From assembly GCA_041504365.1 (NCBI GenBank), contig CP167917.1, forward strand, positions 3,100,001-3,164,000: a DNA stretch of 64,000 nucleotides, read 5' to 3'. A program made the translations under genes and the position numbers. Below, one piece after another: positions 1 to 8,679 of this stretch. The notes under the pieces are model-generated. The model had not been told where the DNA came from. It ran no database searches and saw only the letters and a program-made list of their open reading frames with translations. Each line of letters opens with the position of its first letter. The first letter of the stretch is position 1. The DNA is from Dryocola sp. LX212. GTDB taxonomy: Bacteria > Pseudomonadota > Gammaproteobacteria > Enterobacterales > Enterobacteriaceae.

Positions 1-17
1 GGATTCAACCTTACCAT
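1..17 (-). CDS. cirA: CirA catecholate siderophore receptor, first codons only
   Basis: Reading leftwards, an ATG at 17 opens M-V-R-L-N-P before the window ends. E. coli CirA, the TonB-dependent catecholate siderophore and colicin I receptor, starts M-F-R-L-N-P and lies next to lysP in the same orientation, so this is probably the 5' end of cirA. A GGAG sits 9 bases before the ATG, and a Fur-box-like sequence lies about 130 bp upstream, as expected for an iron-repressed receptor. Only six residues are visible, so the call rests mainly on synteny. Confidence 0.65.
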
Positions 18-148
18 TCCTTTTCTCTCCATGAGGTAAATACAACAAAGTCTTACGTTGAATGCGCTCACATTCCTTGCTGCGCCATCCGCTACTTTGG
101 CGGGCGGCTGCGGTCGTGCTAAAAAACTGCCGACACCATAAATTAAGT

Positions 149-167
149 GATAATGATTATCAATTGA
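149..167 (-). promoter_or_regulatory. Putative Fur box upstream of cirA
   Basis: The sequence GATAATGATTATCAATTG is close to the Fur consensus GATAATGATAATCATTATC, with dyad symmetry around GATAATGATTATC. It lies upstream of the leftward cirA start and would repress it when iron is sufficient. The match is by eye; no weight-matrix score was computed. Confidence 0.65.
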
Positions 168-220
168 ATTGTTAAAATTTACTACGGAGGAGGAAGTGAT
201 GGCGAGAGGGTTAAAAAAAA

Positions 221-243
221 AGGGTGCGATAATCGCGCCCTTC
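221..243 (-). terminator. Leftward intrinsic terminator-like hairpin
   Basis: Arms AAGGGTGCGAT and ATCGCGCCCTT are followed, on the minus strand, by nine T residues (214-222). The leftward hairpin has one C-A mismatch. No minus-strand gene lies immediately upstream because the plus-strand effector module intervenes. Its core (GCGATAATCGCGC) recurs in the lysP terminator at 6722-6744, so it may be the ancestral terminator left behind when the module was inserted. Confidence 0.55.
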
Positions 244-394
244 CCTTTCTGAAAATCCTTTTGTATTCCTTTAAGGGAATTTTGGTTGCGGTCCGTACAG
301 TGTATGATGGGCAAATAACCACCATAAAAACAGGGTGAAGGCTTTCCGCACAGCCGGATGGGTCTCCCTCTGACAGGAAAAGGAATTCTTCTTT

Positions 395-3040
395 ATGAGC
401 AACGATAAGGGCTGCACCTTCTGCCGGCGTTACGGTTTACCTGTTTTACCGGTTCGTCCGGCGGTCATGGAAAAAGGCGACCGGCTACCGGTACTCCCGG
501 GTAGCATCACTGTGCCGGTGGTAGCGGAAGGCGGAGCGGGCTATACCGCCCGTCTGATGCGCCAGGGCTATCTCTATATTCTGGTAGAACGCTCACAGCG
601 CTGGATTAACTATTACGCGACCGGCGACGGTTATTTTTACCCGCTGCCCGAAGACGGCAGCGTACCGCCGCGCGTGGCAAACGACGAGATGAAACCCTGT
701 ATCACCCAGCCGGCAGAGCTGGCCACCGCGTCGCTGGTGACTTTACCGGTAAAACCGGCGGGTATGCTCAACGGGGTGTACTGGTTTGCCTGGTCAGAAG
801 AGCAGTGGACACCGGCGGTTCGCCAGCAGCATGAAGAGGTGACTTTCCGCCGCCGGTACATGCAGCCATTTGATATGGATGCGTGGCTTGCCAGCCACAG
901 CGGACAGCAGGCGCTACCGTTCAGCCAGCTCAGCAGCGTGGCAGAGTACAGTCCAGGGCTGCGCAGCAGCACCCTTAAAAACTGGACACCGTCTCCCCTC
1001 AAAACGATCAACGGCCACTCCCCTACCGACCTGCAGCAGGCTGCCGATACCCTTAACGCCGGTAACGGCGTGATTCTGGTGCTTTCTGATCCGGTCGGGA
1101 TAGCGACGGAGATTTCAGCGCTGGCACGTTACCGAATGCGGCAGGCCATTGCCATGGATCCGGCGCTGAGCCGGGGAATTGCGCTGCAGACCATGCTCGG
1201 CAGCGTTGAGCTGGCGATGCGTAATCATTTCTATCTGTCTGCGGAAACCGGCGATGCGCATGTTGAGCAGCGGATGCGCTACGGCTGGGACAGCCCGGCA
1301 GGACCGCATTTCCCGGCCCCGGTCGTGGCTGACCGGATGCACACGCTGAACGACGCAAGCCGGGCCGACCGGGTGGATGAGGCGTGGCAGAACGGCTATG
1401 AAAAATACATCGACCGGACACAGGAGCAGGCATTCAGCCAGACCCTGAAAGACTGGCTCACTGAGTACGATAACACGGTGGTGGTTCCCATTACTCGGAT
1501 GTATCTGACCTGGATACAGGGGCCGGTGATGGCCGATTACTTTGTGCAGCATTTTGACCCGGCCTGTGCGCACAGCGGCGGGCGCTATATTCAGACGGTG
1601 GCAAAAATACTGGCCGGGATGAATGACAAAGGTGGGGTAATTACCCATATCGACCAGCAGCTGAATCAGGCCCCGCTGACCCCGGAAAACTTTTTGCAGC
1701 GGGCAGCATTTTTTAACCATGACGGGTGGATAGCTCAGGTGAATGCACAGCTGAAAACCGGCGGCCCGGACTGGTGGCTGGGGATGAGCTGGGACCGTCT
1801 GGCTGACGGGGCCAAAGAGTACAGCGGCAACTATGCCAGTGCCATTCTGACGGGGCTGGAAAAACTCAGCCTGCTGTGGTCTGAGGCGATGATGAAATCA
1901 GTGGACCTGATGGTGAAGGGCACGCCGGTACGCTTTGCCATCGGGATACTGGCGATGCAGGGCAAGGCGTTCTCTGCGGTCAGTGTGCAGCCGGGGACGA
2001 AAAACTTTGTCGGGGCGATGACCCGCGGAATGGCCAGGATGCTGGAAATGAGCGGGAAAAGCGGCGGTCAGCTGTACAGCGCAATGCGTAAGCTGGCCGA
2101 GCGGCTGGTGAAAGACCTGCCGGACAGCGCGGGTGGGCAGATACAGCTGCCGCGCATCCTGGATGTGGCGGCGGCGAAAGCGCTGGCGGCACTGCCGGTC
2201 AAAGAACGGCTGGCGAAGCTCAGTACGGCAATGCTCACGGAGGATGAGCTGGCGCGGATGCTGTTCCCGAACTCACTGAATTCATCGGTGGCGAAGCTGA
2301 GCGGGATGAAACCCGGCACGCTGGCGACGGAGATGGCGGCAAAAGGCATGACGTTTGGCGGGACGGTGTTCTCGGCGTACTTCCAGTGGATGGTGCTGAG
2401 TTACGGTGTGAAAGAGAGCGGCCTGCCGGTTAAAGGGAAAGCGGCGACGGTGTTCGTGGCCAATGCCAGCATGGCGGTGGCGTCCACGGCGGAGGCGCTG
2501 AAGCTGGCGATGACGCCGCTGATGTCGTTGGAGCTGCCTTCGACCTTATCGGTAATCAGGAACGGTATGATGAAGGTTGTCGGAGCAGGGTTTTGGGGGC
2601 TATTAGGGTATGGCGGTGGACTGGTTTATACCTTTGTAGAGTTTGGGAATGGGGGGATAGATCTTTACAGTGGAAAAATGGGCACAGGTATTGCGCATCT
2701 GATTAATGCTCTCGGTGTTGGGATGATGACCGTGGGAGGGGGCAGCAGGATAACAATCGCGCTCATCTCCATTTTTGGGGTGTCGGATGCCGTTTTGGCG
2801 AGTTCTGTGGCGGCGTTCTTCCTGGGGCCGGCGGGGATATTTGTCGGAATGCTGCTGGTTCTGGGGGCCGGAGCCTGGCTGCTAAGCCATACCCGGAACG
2901 ATATACAGAACTGGCTGCTCAGCACGCAGTGGCGGCGGGTACCGCCGGGCGAGAGTGATATCCCGGCTATCTATCCGAATGCACGTATGGAAAAGGACGG
3001 CTATATGGCCCTGAACGCACAGGGAGGGAAACATGTTTAA
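395..3040 (+). CDS. VasX-like type VI secretion effector (BTH_I2691/VasX_N type)
   Basis: This 881-residue protein resembles large T6SS effectors with a VasX N-terminal region. It starts with a CxxC (C7, C10) followed by GLPVLPVRPAV and a short tyrosine-rich beta region (LMRQGYLYILVERS), typical of that family. Residues about 650-830 contain several long Gly/Ala/Val-rich hydrophobic stretches, as in VasX, which perturbs target inner membranes in a colicin-like way. There is no signal peptide, as expected for a T6SS cargo. The stop overlaps the start of the first DUF6708 gene by 8 bp, implying translational coupling to immunity. No VgrG, PAAR or core T6SS gene adjoins it. Membrane toxicity is inferred, not shown. 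Confidence 0.75.
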   Translation: MSNDKGCTFCRRYGLPVLPVRPAVMEKGDRLPVLPGSITVPVVAEGGAGYTARLMRQGYLYILVERSQRWINYYATGDGYFYPLPEDGSVPPRVANDEMKPCITQPAELATASLVTLPVKPAGMLNGVYWFAWSEEQWTPAVRQQHEEVTFRRRYMQPFDMDAWLASHSGQQALPFSQLSSVAEYSPGLRSSTLKNWTPSPLKTINGHSPTDLQQAADTLNAGNGVILVLSDPVGIATEISALARYRMRQAIAMDPALSRGIALQTMLGSVELAMRNHFYLSAETGDAHVEQRMRYGWDSPAGPHFPAPVVADRMHTLNDASRADRVDEAWQNGYEKYIDRTQEQAFSQTLKDWLTEYDNTVVVPITRMYLTWIQGPVMADYFVQHFDPACAHSGGRYIQTVAKILAGMNDKGGVITHIDQQLNQAPLTPENFLQRAAFFNHDGWIAQVNAQLKTGGPDWWLGMSWDRLADGAKEYSGNYASAILTGLEKLSLLWSEAMMKSVDLMVKGTPVRFAIGILAMQGKAFSAVSVQPGTKNFVGAMTRGMARMLEMSGKSGGQLYSAMRKLAERLVKDLPDSAGGQIQLPRILDVAAAKALAALPVKERLAKLSTAMLTEDELARMLFPNSLNSSVAKLSGMKPGTLATEMAAKGMTFGGTVFSAYFQWMVLSYGVKESGLPVKGKAATVFVANASMAVASTAEALKLAMTPLMSLELPSTLSVIRNGMMKVVGAGFWGLLGYGGGLVYTFVEFGNGGIDLYSGKMGTGIAHLINALGVGMMTVGGGSRITIALISIFGVSDAVLASSVAAFFLGPAGIFVGMLLVLGAGAWLLSHTRNDIQNWLLSTQWRRVPPGESDIPAIYPNARMEKDGYMALNAQGGKHV

Positions 3041-4124
3041 TCCTTTTAAGCGACTCCCTGTCGACCCGTCAAAGCGGTTCTATACGGGTTTTCGTCGGCT
3101 GAGTGATAAAAATGTCTCACGGATTTATTCGCAGAAAACAGGCGATCCGGATGTTCCAAGTGTATCCGGGTTTGACAGCGTGGTGCGACTGAACTCGACC
3201 TATCTGGAGCTGGTTGATCGGTCTTACAACTGGCGCGGGACGTGGACGCTGGCCGGGGTAATCTTTTTTTGCATGATTTTTGGTTCTTTTTGTTACAGCT
3301 TCATCGAAGTGATGATGGGATGGGATGGGTTCAGTTTTGGTATCTGGTTTGGAACCGTTTTAATCTGGGCTATCACATTACCTCTCTCTTTACTCACATA
3401 CCGAATGATGACCTCTGAGGTATTTTTCAGTACCTACTACCCGATCCGCTTTAACCGTAAAAACGGCATGGTGTATGTGTATCAGTCCGGTGGAACGGTG
3501 CTGTCCGTTCCGTGGCGGGATATCCACTTTGTCCTGACTTCAGCAAAGATGCCATTATCAACACAATGGACCATTGTGGGATGCCTTACGGGGGATGACG
3601 GGGACACTGTCACGGGGGCCATTCCTCTCCCGATCGATTTGAACTGGGATCCCGAAGACCTGACCATGTACTGGGAGTTTATCCGCTGCTATATGGAGGA
3701 GAGCGATGAGTATCTCCCGGATCTGGTCGATACCATTCCCTGGTGTCCCCCAGTTGAAAAACAGAAGGAAGGCTGGTTGTTCGGGCTGCTCTATCTCAGT
3801 AAACAGTTGTTCGGGCGGCTTGGTCTGCTGGTGAATGCACTGCAGTTGCCTATTTTCTTCGTACTCAGTTTTCCACGCTGGCTGGTGATGGCGACCAGTA
3901 AAATTCCGGTGTGGCCGGCGGAGGTGGTCGCGGCCTGTCAGCCGGCTGCAGACGATCCGGTCAACAAAGGAGCGGAACATAACCCCCCGCAGGTCTGGCG
4001 GCCAATGCTGGGGTTGCAGGGAAAAGCGCGCTATGCACAAAGCTTTGCAAGGGAACGCGTGGCAATGGACCGGATCGTTTCCCGGCTGAAAGAAAAATAC
4101 GGCAGGCAGGAGAAAACGGGTTGA
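3033..4124 (+). CDS. DUF6708-type membrane protein, putative immunity protein 1
   Basis: This 363-residue protein belongs to the DUF6708 group often found beside T6SS effectors. Two adjacent transmembrane segments (about 70-95 and 103-125) are followed by a conserved block with STYYPIRFNR and SVPWRDIHF (about 140-175), and a further hydrophobic stretch near 270-290. Its ATG overlaps the effector stop by 8 bp, and AGGGAGG provides the ribosome site. An immunity role is inferred from position, membrane location and amplification. The C-terminal 150 residues are almost identical to those of the next two copies, whereas the N-terminus and membrane segments differ. Confidence 0.7.
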   Translation: MFNPFKRLPVDPSKRFYTGFRRLSDKNVSRIYSQKTGDPDVPSVSGFDSVVRLNSTYLELVDRSYNWRGTWTLAGVIFFCMIFGSFCYSFIEVMMGWDGFSFGIWFGTVLIWAITLPLSLLTYRMMTSEVFFSTYYPIRFNRKNGMVYVYQSGGTVLSVPWRDIHFVLTSAKMPLSTQWTIVGCLTGDDGDTVTGAIPLPIDLNWDPEDLTMYWEFIRCYMEESDEYLPDLVDTIPWCPPVEKQKEGWLFGLLYLSKQLFGRLGLLVNALQLPIFFVLSFPRWLVMATSKIPVWPAEVVAACQPAADDPVNKGAEHNPPQVWRPMLGLQGKARYAQSFARERVAMDRIVSRLKEKYGRQEKTG

Positions 4125-4140
4125 GGGAATTTTTGTCAGG

Positions 4141-4251
4141 ATGCGGCGGATTCCGCCAGACGAAGAAGATATCCCGGCTATCTATCCGAATGCACGTATG
4201 GAAAAGGACGGCTATATGGCCCTGAACGCACAGGGAGGGAAACATGTTTAA
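4141..4251 (+). pseudogene. Orphan effector C-terminus, 36 codons (copy 1)
   Basis: An ATG-started 36-codon frame ends M-K-H-V-like exactly as the effector does and overlaps the next DUF6708 start by the same 8 bp. It reproduces the effector's last 36 residues with Trp replaced by Met at the first position and changes near the front (RRIPPDEED instead of RRVPPGESD). From 4168 into the first codons of the next gene the DNA is identical to 2957-3053. It is a remnant of an effector-end plus immunity duplication. Translation is possible, since GTCAGG precedes the ATG, but its only obvious use would be coupling. Confidence 0.8.
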
Positions 4252-5359
4252 TCCTTTTAAGCGATTCCCTGTCGACCCATCCTCAGGGCGGTTCTATAAG
4301 GGGTTTCTTCGTCTGAGTGATAAAGGGGGGCAGTTTGGATATAAAGGCGTTTCCCGGATTTATTCGCAGGAAAAAGGCGACCCGAATGTGAAAGGTATTT
4401 CTGGGTTTGACAGCGTGGTCCGGCTGAACTCGACCTATCTGGAGCTGGTTGATCGGTCCTACAACTGGCGCGGGACGTGGACGCTGGCCGGGGTAATCTT
4501 TTTTTGTATGTTCTTTGGTTTGTTTTGTTACGGCACCATCGGAGCGGTGCTGGGATGGGGGGGGTACAGTTTTGGCATCTGGTTTGCGGCTATTTTAACG
4601 TGGGTTATTACATTGCCGCTCTCTCTACTCACATACCGAATGATGACTTCTGAGGTGTTTTTCAGCACCTACTATCCGATCCGTTTTAACCGTAAAAATG
4701 GGATGGTGTATGTGTATCAGTCCGGCGGAACGGTGCTGTCCGTTCCGTGGCGGGATATCCACTTTGTCCTGACTTCAGTAAAGATGCGATTCTCAACGCA
4801 GTGGACCATTGTGGGGTGTACCACTGAAGAGGACGGGGACACGGTAGCGAAGGCGATCCCCCTTCCGATTGATTTGAGCCAGGGTCCTGAGGTCATACTC
4901 ATGTACTGGGAATTTATCCGCTGTTATATGGAAGAGGGGGATGAGTATCTCCCGGACCTGGTGGATACCATTCCCTGGTGCCCGCCGGTGGAAAAACAGA
5001 AGGAAGGCTGGCTGTTCGGGCTGCTCTATCTCAGTAAGCAGCTGTTCGGGCGGCTTGGTTTGTTTGTGAATGCACTGCAGCTCCCCATTTTCTTCGTGAT
5101 CAGCTTTCCGCGCTGGCTGGTGATGGCGACCAGTAAAATCCCGGTGTGGCCGGCGGAGGTGGTCGCGGCCTGTCAGCCGGCTGCAGACGATCCGGTCAAC
5201 AAAGGGGCGGAACATAACCCTCCGCAGGTGTGGCGGCCAATGCTGGGATTGCAGGGAAAAGCGCGCTATGCACAAAGCTTTGCCAGGGAGCGCGGGGCGA
5301 TGGACCGGATAGTTGCCCGCCTGAAAGAAAAATATGGCAGGCAGGAGAAAGCGGGTTGA
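4244..5359 (+). CDS. DUF6708-type membrane protein, putative immunity protein 2
   Basis: This 371-residue paralogue of the preceding gene has an insertion near residues 15-33 (SSGRF and a KGGQFGYKG segment). It keeps the paired transmembrane segments, the YYPIRFNR and PWRDIHF block and the nearly invariant C-terminus. Differences cluster in the loop between the membrane segments and around residues 190-215 (FSTQWTIVGCTTEEDGD). This patchwork is typical of immunity genes diversifying against variant toxins. It is co-directional with copies 1 and 3 and spaced by an effector-tail remnant. Confidence 0.68.
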   Translation: MFNPFKRFPVDPSSGRFYKGFLRLSDKGGQFGYKGVSRIYSQEKGDPNVKGISGFDSVVRLNSTYLELVDRSYNWRGTWTLAGVIFFCMFFGLFCYGTIGAVLGWGGYSFGIWFAAILTWVITLPLSLLTYRMMTSEVFFSTYYPIRFNRKNGMVYVYQSGGTVLSVPWRDIHFVLTSVKMRFSTQWTIVGCTTEEDGDTVAKAIPLPIDLSQGPEVILMYWEFIRCYMEEGDEYLPDLVDTIPWCPPVEKQKEGWLFGLLYLSKQLFGRLGLFVNALQLPIFFVISFPRWLVMATSKIPVWPAEVVAACQPAADDPVNKGAEHNPPQVWRPMLGLQGKARYAQSFARERGAMDRIVARLKEKYGRQEKAG

Positions 5360-5374
5360 AGGAATTTTGTCAGG

Positions 5375-5485
5375 ATGCGGCGGGTACCGCCGGGTGAGAG
5401 TGATATCCCGGCTATTTATCCGAATGAACGCATGGAAAAGGACGGCTATATGGCCCTGAACCCACAGAGAGGTACGCATGTTTAA
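5375..5485 (+). pseudogene. Orphan effector C-terminus, 36 codons (copy 2)
   Basis: This is a second 36-codon frame with the same architecture as 4141-4251: ATG in place of the effector's Trp codon, RRVPPGESDIPAIYPN conserved, and the stop overlapping the next DUF6708 ATG by 8 bp. Residue changes (NERMEKDGY, NPQRGTHV) mark it as a diverged copy. It keeps the effector's RRVPPGESD version, so the two remnants probably derive from different effector alleles or from independent duplications. Confidence 0.8.
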
Positions 5486-6566
5486 TCTCTTTAAACGGCT
5501 GCCTGCAGATCCGTCAAAACAGTTCGATAAAATGTTTCTCCTCCTCAGTGATAAGCGTATTTCCAGGATTTATTCGCAGAAAACGGGTGACCCGGATGTG
5601 AAAGGAATTTCCGGGTTCGACAGCGTGGTGCGGCTGAACTCGACCTATCTGGAGCTGGTTGATCGGAATTACAGATGGCGCGGTACATGGACGTTGGCCG
5701 GGGCTTTCTTTTTTTGTCTGGTATTTATTGGCACCTTTCTCTCATTGATAGTTCACATGCTCTGGGAGGGCGGATATCCGCTTCAGACCTGGATATATTT
5801 GATTGTGATCTGGTGCTTAATATCACTTCCGCTCTCATGGGTAACATACCGAATTATGGCCTCTGAGGCATTTTTCAGTACCTACTATCCCATCCGCTTT
5901 AACCGTATAAACAGGATGGTGTATGTCTATCAGTCCGGTGGAACGGTGCTGTCCGTTCCATGGCGGGATATTCACTTTGTTCTGACCGGTGGAAAGGTAT
6001 TCACAGCCACGGAATGGACCATTGTGGGCTGTATCACAGAGGATGATGGTGATGCAGTCATCGGGACATTTCCTCTTCCAATCAATTTAGACTGGGATCC
6101 CGAAGACCTGACCATGTACTGGGAGTTTATCCGCTGCTATATGGAAGAGAGGGATGAGTATCTCCCGGATCTGGTGGATACCATTCCCTGGTGCCCGCCG
6201 GTGGAAAAACAGAAGGAAGGCTGGTTGTTCGGGCTATTCTACCTCAGTAAGCAATACGGGCGGCTTGGTCTGCTGGTGAATGCGCTGCAGCTTCCCATTT
6301 TCTTCGTGATCAGCTTTCCGCGCTGGCTGGTGATGGCGACCAGTAAAATTCCGGTGTGGCCGGCGGAGGTGGTCGCGGCCTGTCAGCCGGCTGCAGACGA
6401 TCCGGTCAACAAAGGGGCGGAACATAACCCTCCGCAGGTGTGGCGGCCAATGCTGGGATTGCAAGGAAAAGCGCGCTATGCACAAAGCTTTGCCAGGGAG
6501 CGCGGGGCAATGGACCGGATAGTTGCCCGCCTGAAAGAAAAATACGGAAAGCCAGGGGAGCATTGA
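5478..6566 (+). CDS. DUF6708-type membrane protein, putative immunity protein 3
   Basis: This is a 362-residue third copy. The N-terminal 30 residues and both transmembrane segments (LAGAFFFCLVFIGTF and the following hydrophobic run) are the most diverged of the three. The central STYYPIRFNR block and the C-terminal 150 residues are almost unchanged, apart from loss of one residue in SKQYGRLG. It ends shortly before a REP element and the lysP terminator. As in copies 1 and 2, immunity is inferred. Confidence 0.68.
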   Translation: MFNLFKRLPADPSKQFDKMFLLLSDKRISRIYSQKTGDPDVKGISGFDSVVRLNSTYLELVDRNYRWRGTWTLAGAFFFCLVFIGTFLSLIVHMLWEGGYPLQTWIYLIVIWCLISLPLSWVTYRIMASEAFFSTYYPIRFNRINRMVYVYQSGGTVLSVPWRDIHFVLTGGKVFTATEWTIVGCITEDDGDAVIGTFPLPINLDWDPEDLTMYWEFIRCYMEERDEYLPDLVDTIPWCPPVEKQKEGWLFGLFYLSKQYGRLGLLVNALQLPIFFVISFPRWLVMATSKIPVWPAEVVAACQPAADDPVNKGAEHNPPQVWRPMLGLQGKARYAQSFARERGAMDRIVARLKEKYGKPGEH

Positions 6567-6667
6567 CTGACGTTACGCCCGATCAATAACCGAAAAGGAT
6601 CTCTTTAAGTTCTTTTTTATGTTGTGAAGCCGACGCCTTGAGCAACCATTTAAGCCTGACTTTTCCG

Positions 6668-6698
6668 TAGGCCGGATAAGCGCAGCGTCATCCGGCAC
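6668..6698. repeat. REP element
   Basis: The sequence begins GTAGGCCGGATAAGCGC and continues CAGCGTCATCCGGC. This is a classical enterobacterial REP/PU unit with inverted GCCGGAT and ATCCGGC arms, between the convergent third DUF6708 gene and lysP. Confidence 0.9.
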
Positions 6699-6721
6699 AA
6701 TGGTCATCCTACATAAAAACT

Positions 6722-6744
6722 AAGTGCGCGATAATCGCGCACTT
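6722..6744 (-). terminator. lysP intrinsic terminator
   Basis: Perfect 11-bp arms AAGTGCGCGAT and ATCGCGCACTT lie 16 bp beyond the lysP stop. They are followed on the minus strand by a T-rich tract (TTAGTTTTTA). It may also stop the convergent DUF6708 transcript. Confidence 0.8.
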
Positions 6745-6759
6745 TTCCACCTGTAAAGC

Positions 6760-8229
6760 TTATTTCTTAATGCTAGCCGGGAAGGTCATTTCGCTGTACT
6801 TCACGAAACGCGTGCCCTTCGTGATCCTGTAGCCGAACCAGATGGCCAGGAACAGCGGGATGCCGATATAGGTCGCCATGACGCCGCCCCAGTCGATGGT
6901 ATCGGCCAGGAATGCTTCGTAGTTCTGGCCCAGCGTGATGATCAGGCACAGCACGAAGGCGAACATTGGCCCCAGCGGGAAGAAGCCGGAGACGTACGGC
7001 AGATCTTTAATGTCGTAGCCCTGCTTCACGTAGCCGCGACGGAAACGGTAGTGGCTGATGGCAATGCCCAGCCAGGCAATGAACCCGGTCATCCCCGAGG
7101 TGTTAAGCAGCCACAGGTAAACGGTCTGGTTGCCGAACATGGAGGTCAGGAAGCACAGCGCGGCAATCACGGTGGTTGCATAGAGCGCGTTACGCGGTAC
7201 GCCGCCTTTAGAAAGCTTAGAGAAGATACGCGGCGCTTTGCCATCGCACGCCAGGGTGTAAAGCATACGGGTGGACGCATACATGCCGGAGTTGCCCGCA
7301 GACAGCACCGCGGTCAGGATCACGGCGTTCATGATTGCCGCCGCTGACAGCAGGCCAGCGTGCTGGAACACCAGAGTGAACGGGCTGACGCCGATGTCTT
7401 TCACGTCGTTACGCAGCAGGCTCGGATCGGTATAAGGAATGATCAGGCTGATAATCAGGATGGCGAACACGTAGAACAGCAGGATACGCCAGAATACCTG
7501 ACGCACCGCGCGGGGAATGTTCTTGCCGGGATCTTCAGACTCGCCCGCGGCAATACCAATCAGCTCGGTACCCTGGAAGGAGAAGCCGACTATCATCGCC
7601 ACGCCAATCATCGCCGAGAAGCCGCCCGCGAACGGCGCATCGCCAATCGACCAGTTGCTCCAGCCCGCAGGTTGCTCGCCTTTGAAAATGCCGAAGATCA
7701 TCAGCACGCCGACCACAATAAAGATGATGACGGTGGTCACTTTAATCAGTGAGAACCAGTATTCCGCTTCGCCAAAGCCTTTTACGGAGATGTAGTTGAG
7801 CAGGAACATGATGCCGAGGAACAGCGCGCTCCAGATCCAGCCAGGGGTGTCCGGGAACCAGTAGTTCATCACCAGCTGTGAGGCCACGAGGTCAACGGCG
7901 ATGGTCACCGCCCAGTTGTACCAGTAGTTCCAGCCCAGCGCGAAGCCGAAGCCTTCTTCTACGTACTGCTGACCATAGGTCGCAAAGGAGCCGGAGACCG
8001 GCATATACGCAGCCAGTTCGCCCAGGCTGGTCATCAGGAAGTAGACCATCAGGCCGATCAGCATGTAGGACAACAGCGCGCCGCCGGGGCCCGCCTGAGA
8101 AATGGTCGCCCCAGAGGCGACAAAAAGCCCCGTGCCGATGGAGCCGCCAATGGCGATCATCGTCAGGTGGCGCGCTTTTAGCTCACGACGTAAGCCAGGC
8201 GCTTGTGTGGTTTTATCTTGAGAAACCAT
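6760..8229 (-). CDS. lysP: Lysine-specific permease LysP
   Basis: LysP is an inner-membrane APC-superfamily amino acid transporter that imports lysine by proton symport; in E. coli it also inhibits the CadC acid sensor. The 489-residue length equals E. coli LysP. About twelve transmembrane helices and the N-terminal signature IGGSIGTGLFVASG are present. The ATG at 8229 (MVSQDKTTQ) is chosen over an in-frame start 93 bp upstream because it matches the E. coli N-terminus. It is monocistronic, with its own terminator downstream. Confidence 0.95.
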   Translation of the reverse strand: MVSQDKTTQAPGLRRELKARHLTMIAIGGSIGTGLFVASGATISQAGPGGALLSYMLIGLMVYFLMTSLGELAAYMPVSGSFATYGQQYVEEGFGFALGWNYWYNWAVTIAVDLVASQLVMNYWFPDTPGWIWSALFLGIMFLLNYISVKGFGEAEYWFSLIKVTTVIIFIVVGVLMIFGIFKGEQPAGWSNWSIGDAPFAGGFSAMIGVAMIVGFSFQGTELIGIAAGESEDPGKNIPRAVRQVFWRILLFYVFAILIISLIIPYTDPSLLRNDVKDIGVSPFTLVFQHAGLLSAAAIMNAVILTAVLSAGNSGMYASTRMLYTLACDGKAPRIFSKLSKGGVPRNALYATTVIAALCFLTSMFGNQTVYLWLLNTSGMTGFIAWLGIAISHYRFRRGYVKQGYDIKDLPYVSGFFPLGPMFAFVLCLIITLGQNYEAFLADTIDWGGVMATYIGIPLFLAIWFGYRITKGTRFVKYSEMTFPASIKK

Positions 8230-8679
8230 AGAATATTGCGGTCCATCCAAAAAATGAGGCGAGATTGTAGCAAAACAACCCGCGACATATAGCGTAAATG
8301 ACGGGTTATAAGAGAGCTTCATGATCGACGGCGGATTATAAGTAAAGCACTTATCGGTGGCTTTACCCGCATTTCTGGCTATCTTTTAGACAGCGGCCTC
8401 GCGCGGCTTCAGGGCTGTCTTATTTTTGACATCCTTTCCTGCTTATTCTGAGCCCGGTGCAATAAAGCGGATCGCAGCAAAGCCGCTGATATAACTTAGC
8501 AACGCCTGTTAATCCGATCGGATATATCCTGCTGATTTAGTTGGTAATGATAATTACTATGTTATTATCATACATTCATGACGTTAATCATTTCAGTCAC
8601 TCCGTGCGGTTTGATTGTTTGATGCTGTGCCCGCAGTTTGCGCAGCAGCGCCTGCCAGGCCTGGCCACTGAGGAAGATT
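8230..8679. other. Divergent intergenic region lysP / response regulator
   Basis: This gene-free stretch holds the leftward lysP leader and the rightward leader of the response regulator. It contains an interrupted dyad TGATAAT (8549-8555) and ATTATCA (8564-8570), within an A/T-rich patch that somewhat resembles a Fur site. AGGAAG at 8671 is the regulator's ribosome site. I see no RNA gene here. Confidence 0.5.

Larger units (their letters stand above)
18..394. other. Gene-free stretch between cirA and the effector gene
   Basis: This stretch carries the leftward cirA leader and Fur box, the hairpin at 221-243, and the rightward leader of the effector gene, with AGGAAAAGGAA ahead of its ATG. 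I see no ORF with coding character here and no clear sigma-70 promoter. Confidence 0.6.

Noticed and set aside
8230-8322. 31-residue N-terminal extension of LysP
   Set aside because: E. coli LysP starts at MVSQ-equivalent and the length agrees exactly without the extension.
8549-8570. Fur box upstream of the response regulator
   Set aside because: The dyad TGATAAT/ATTATCA is wider than a Fur site and lacks the central GATAAT hexamer array; listed only as an unexplained dyad.
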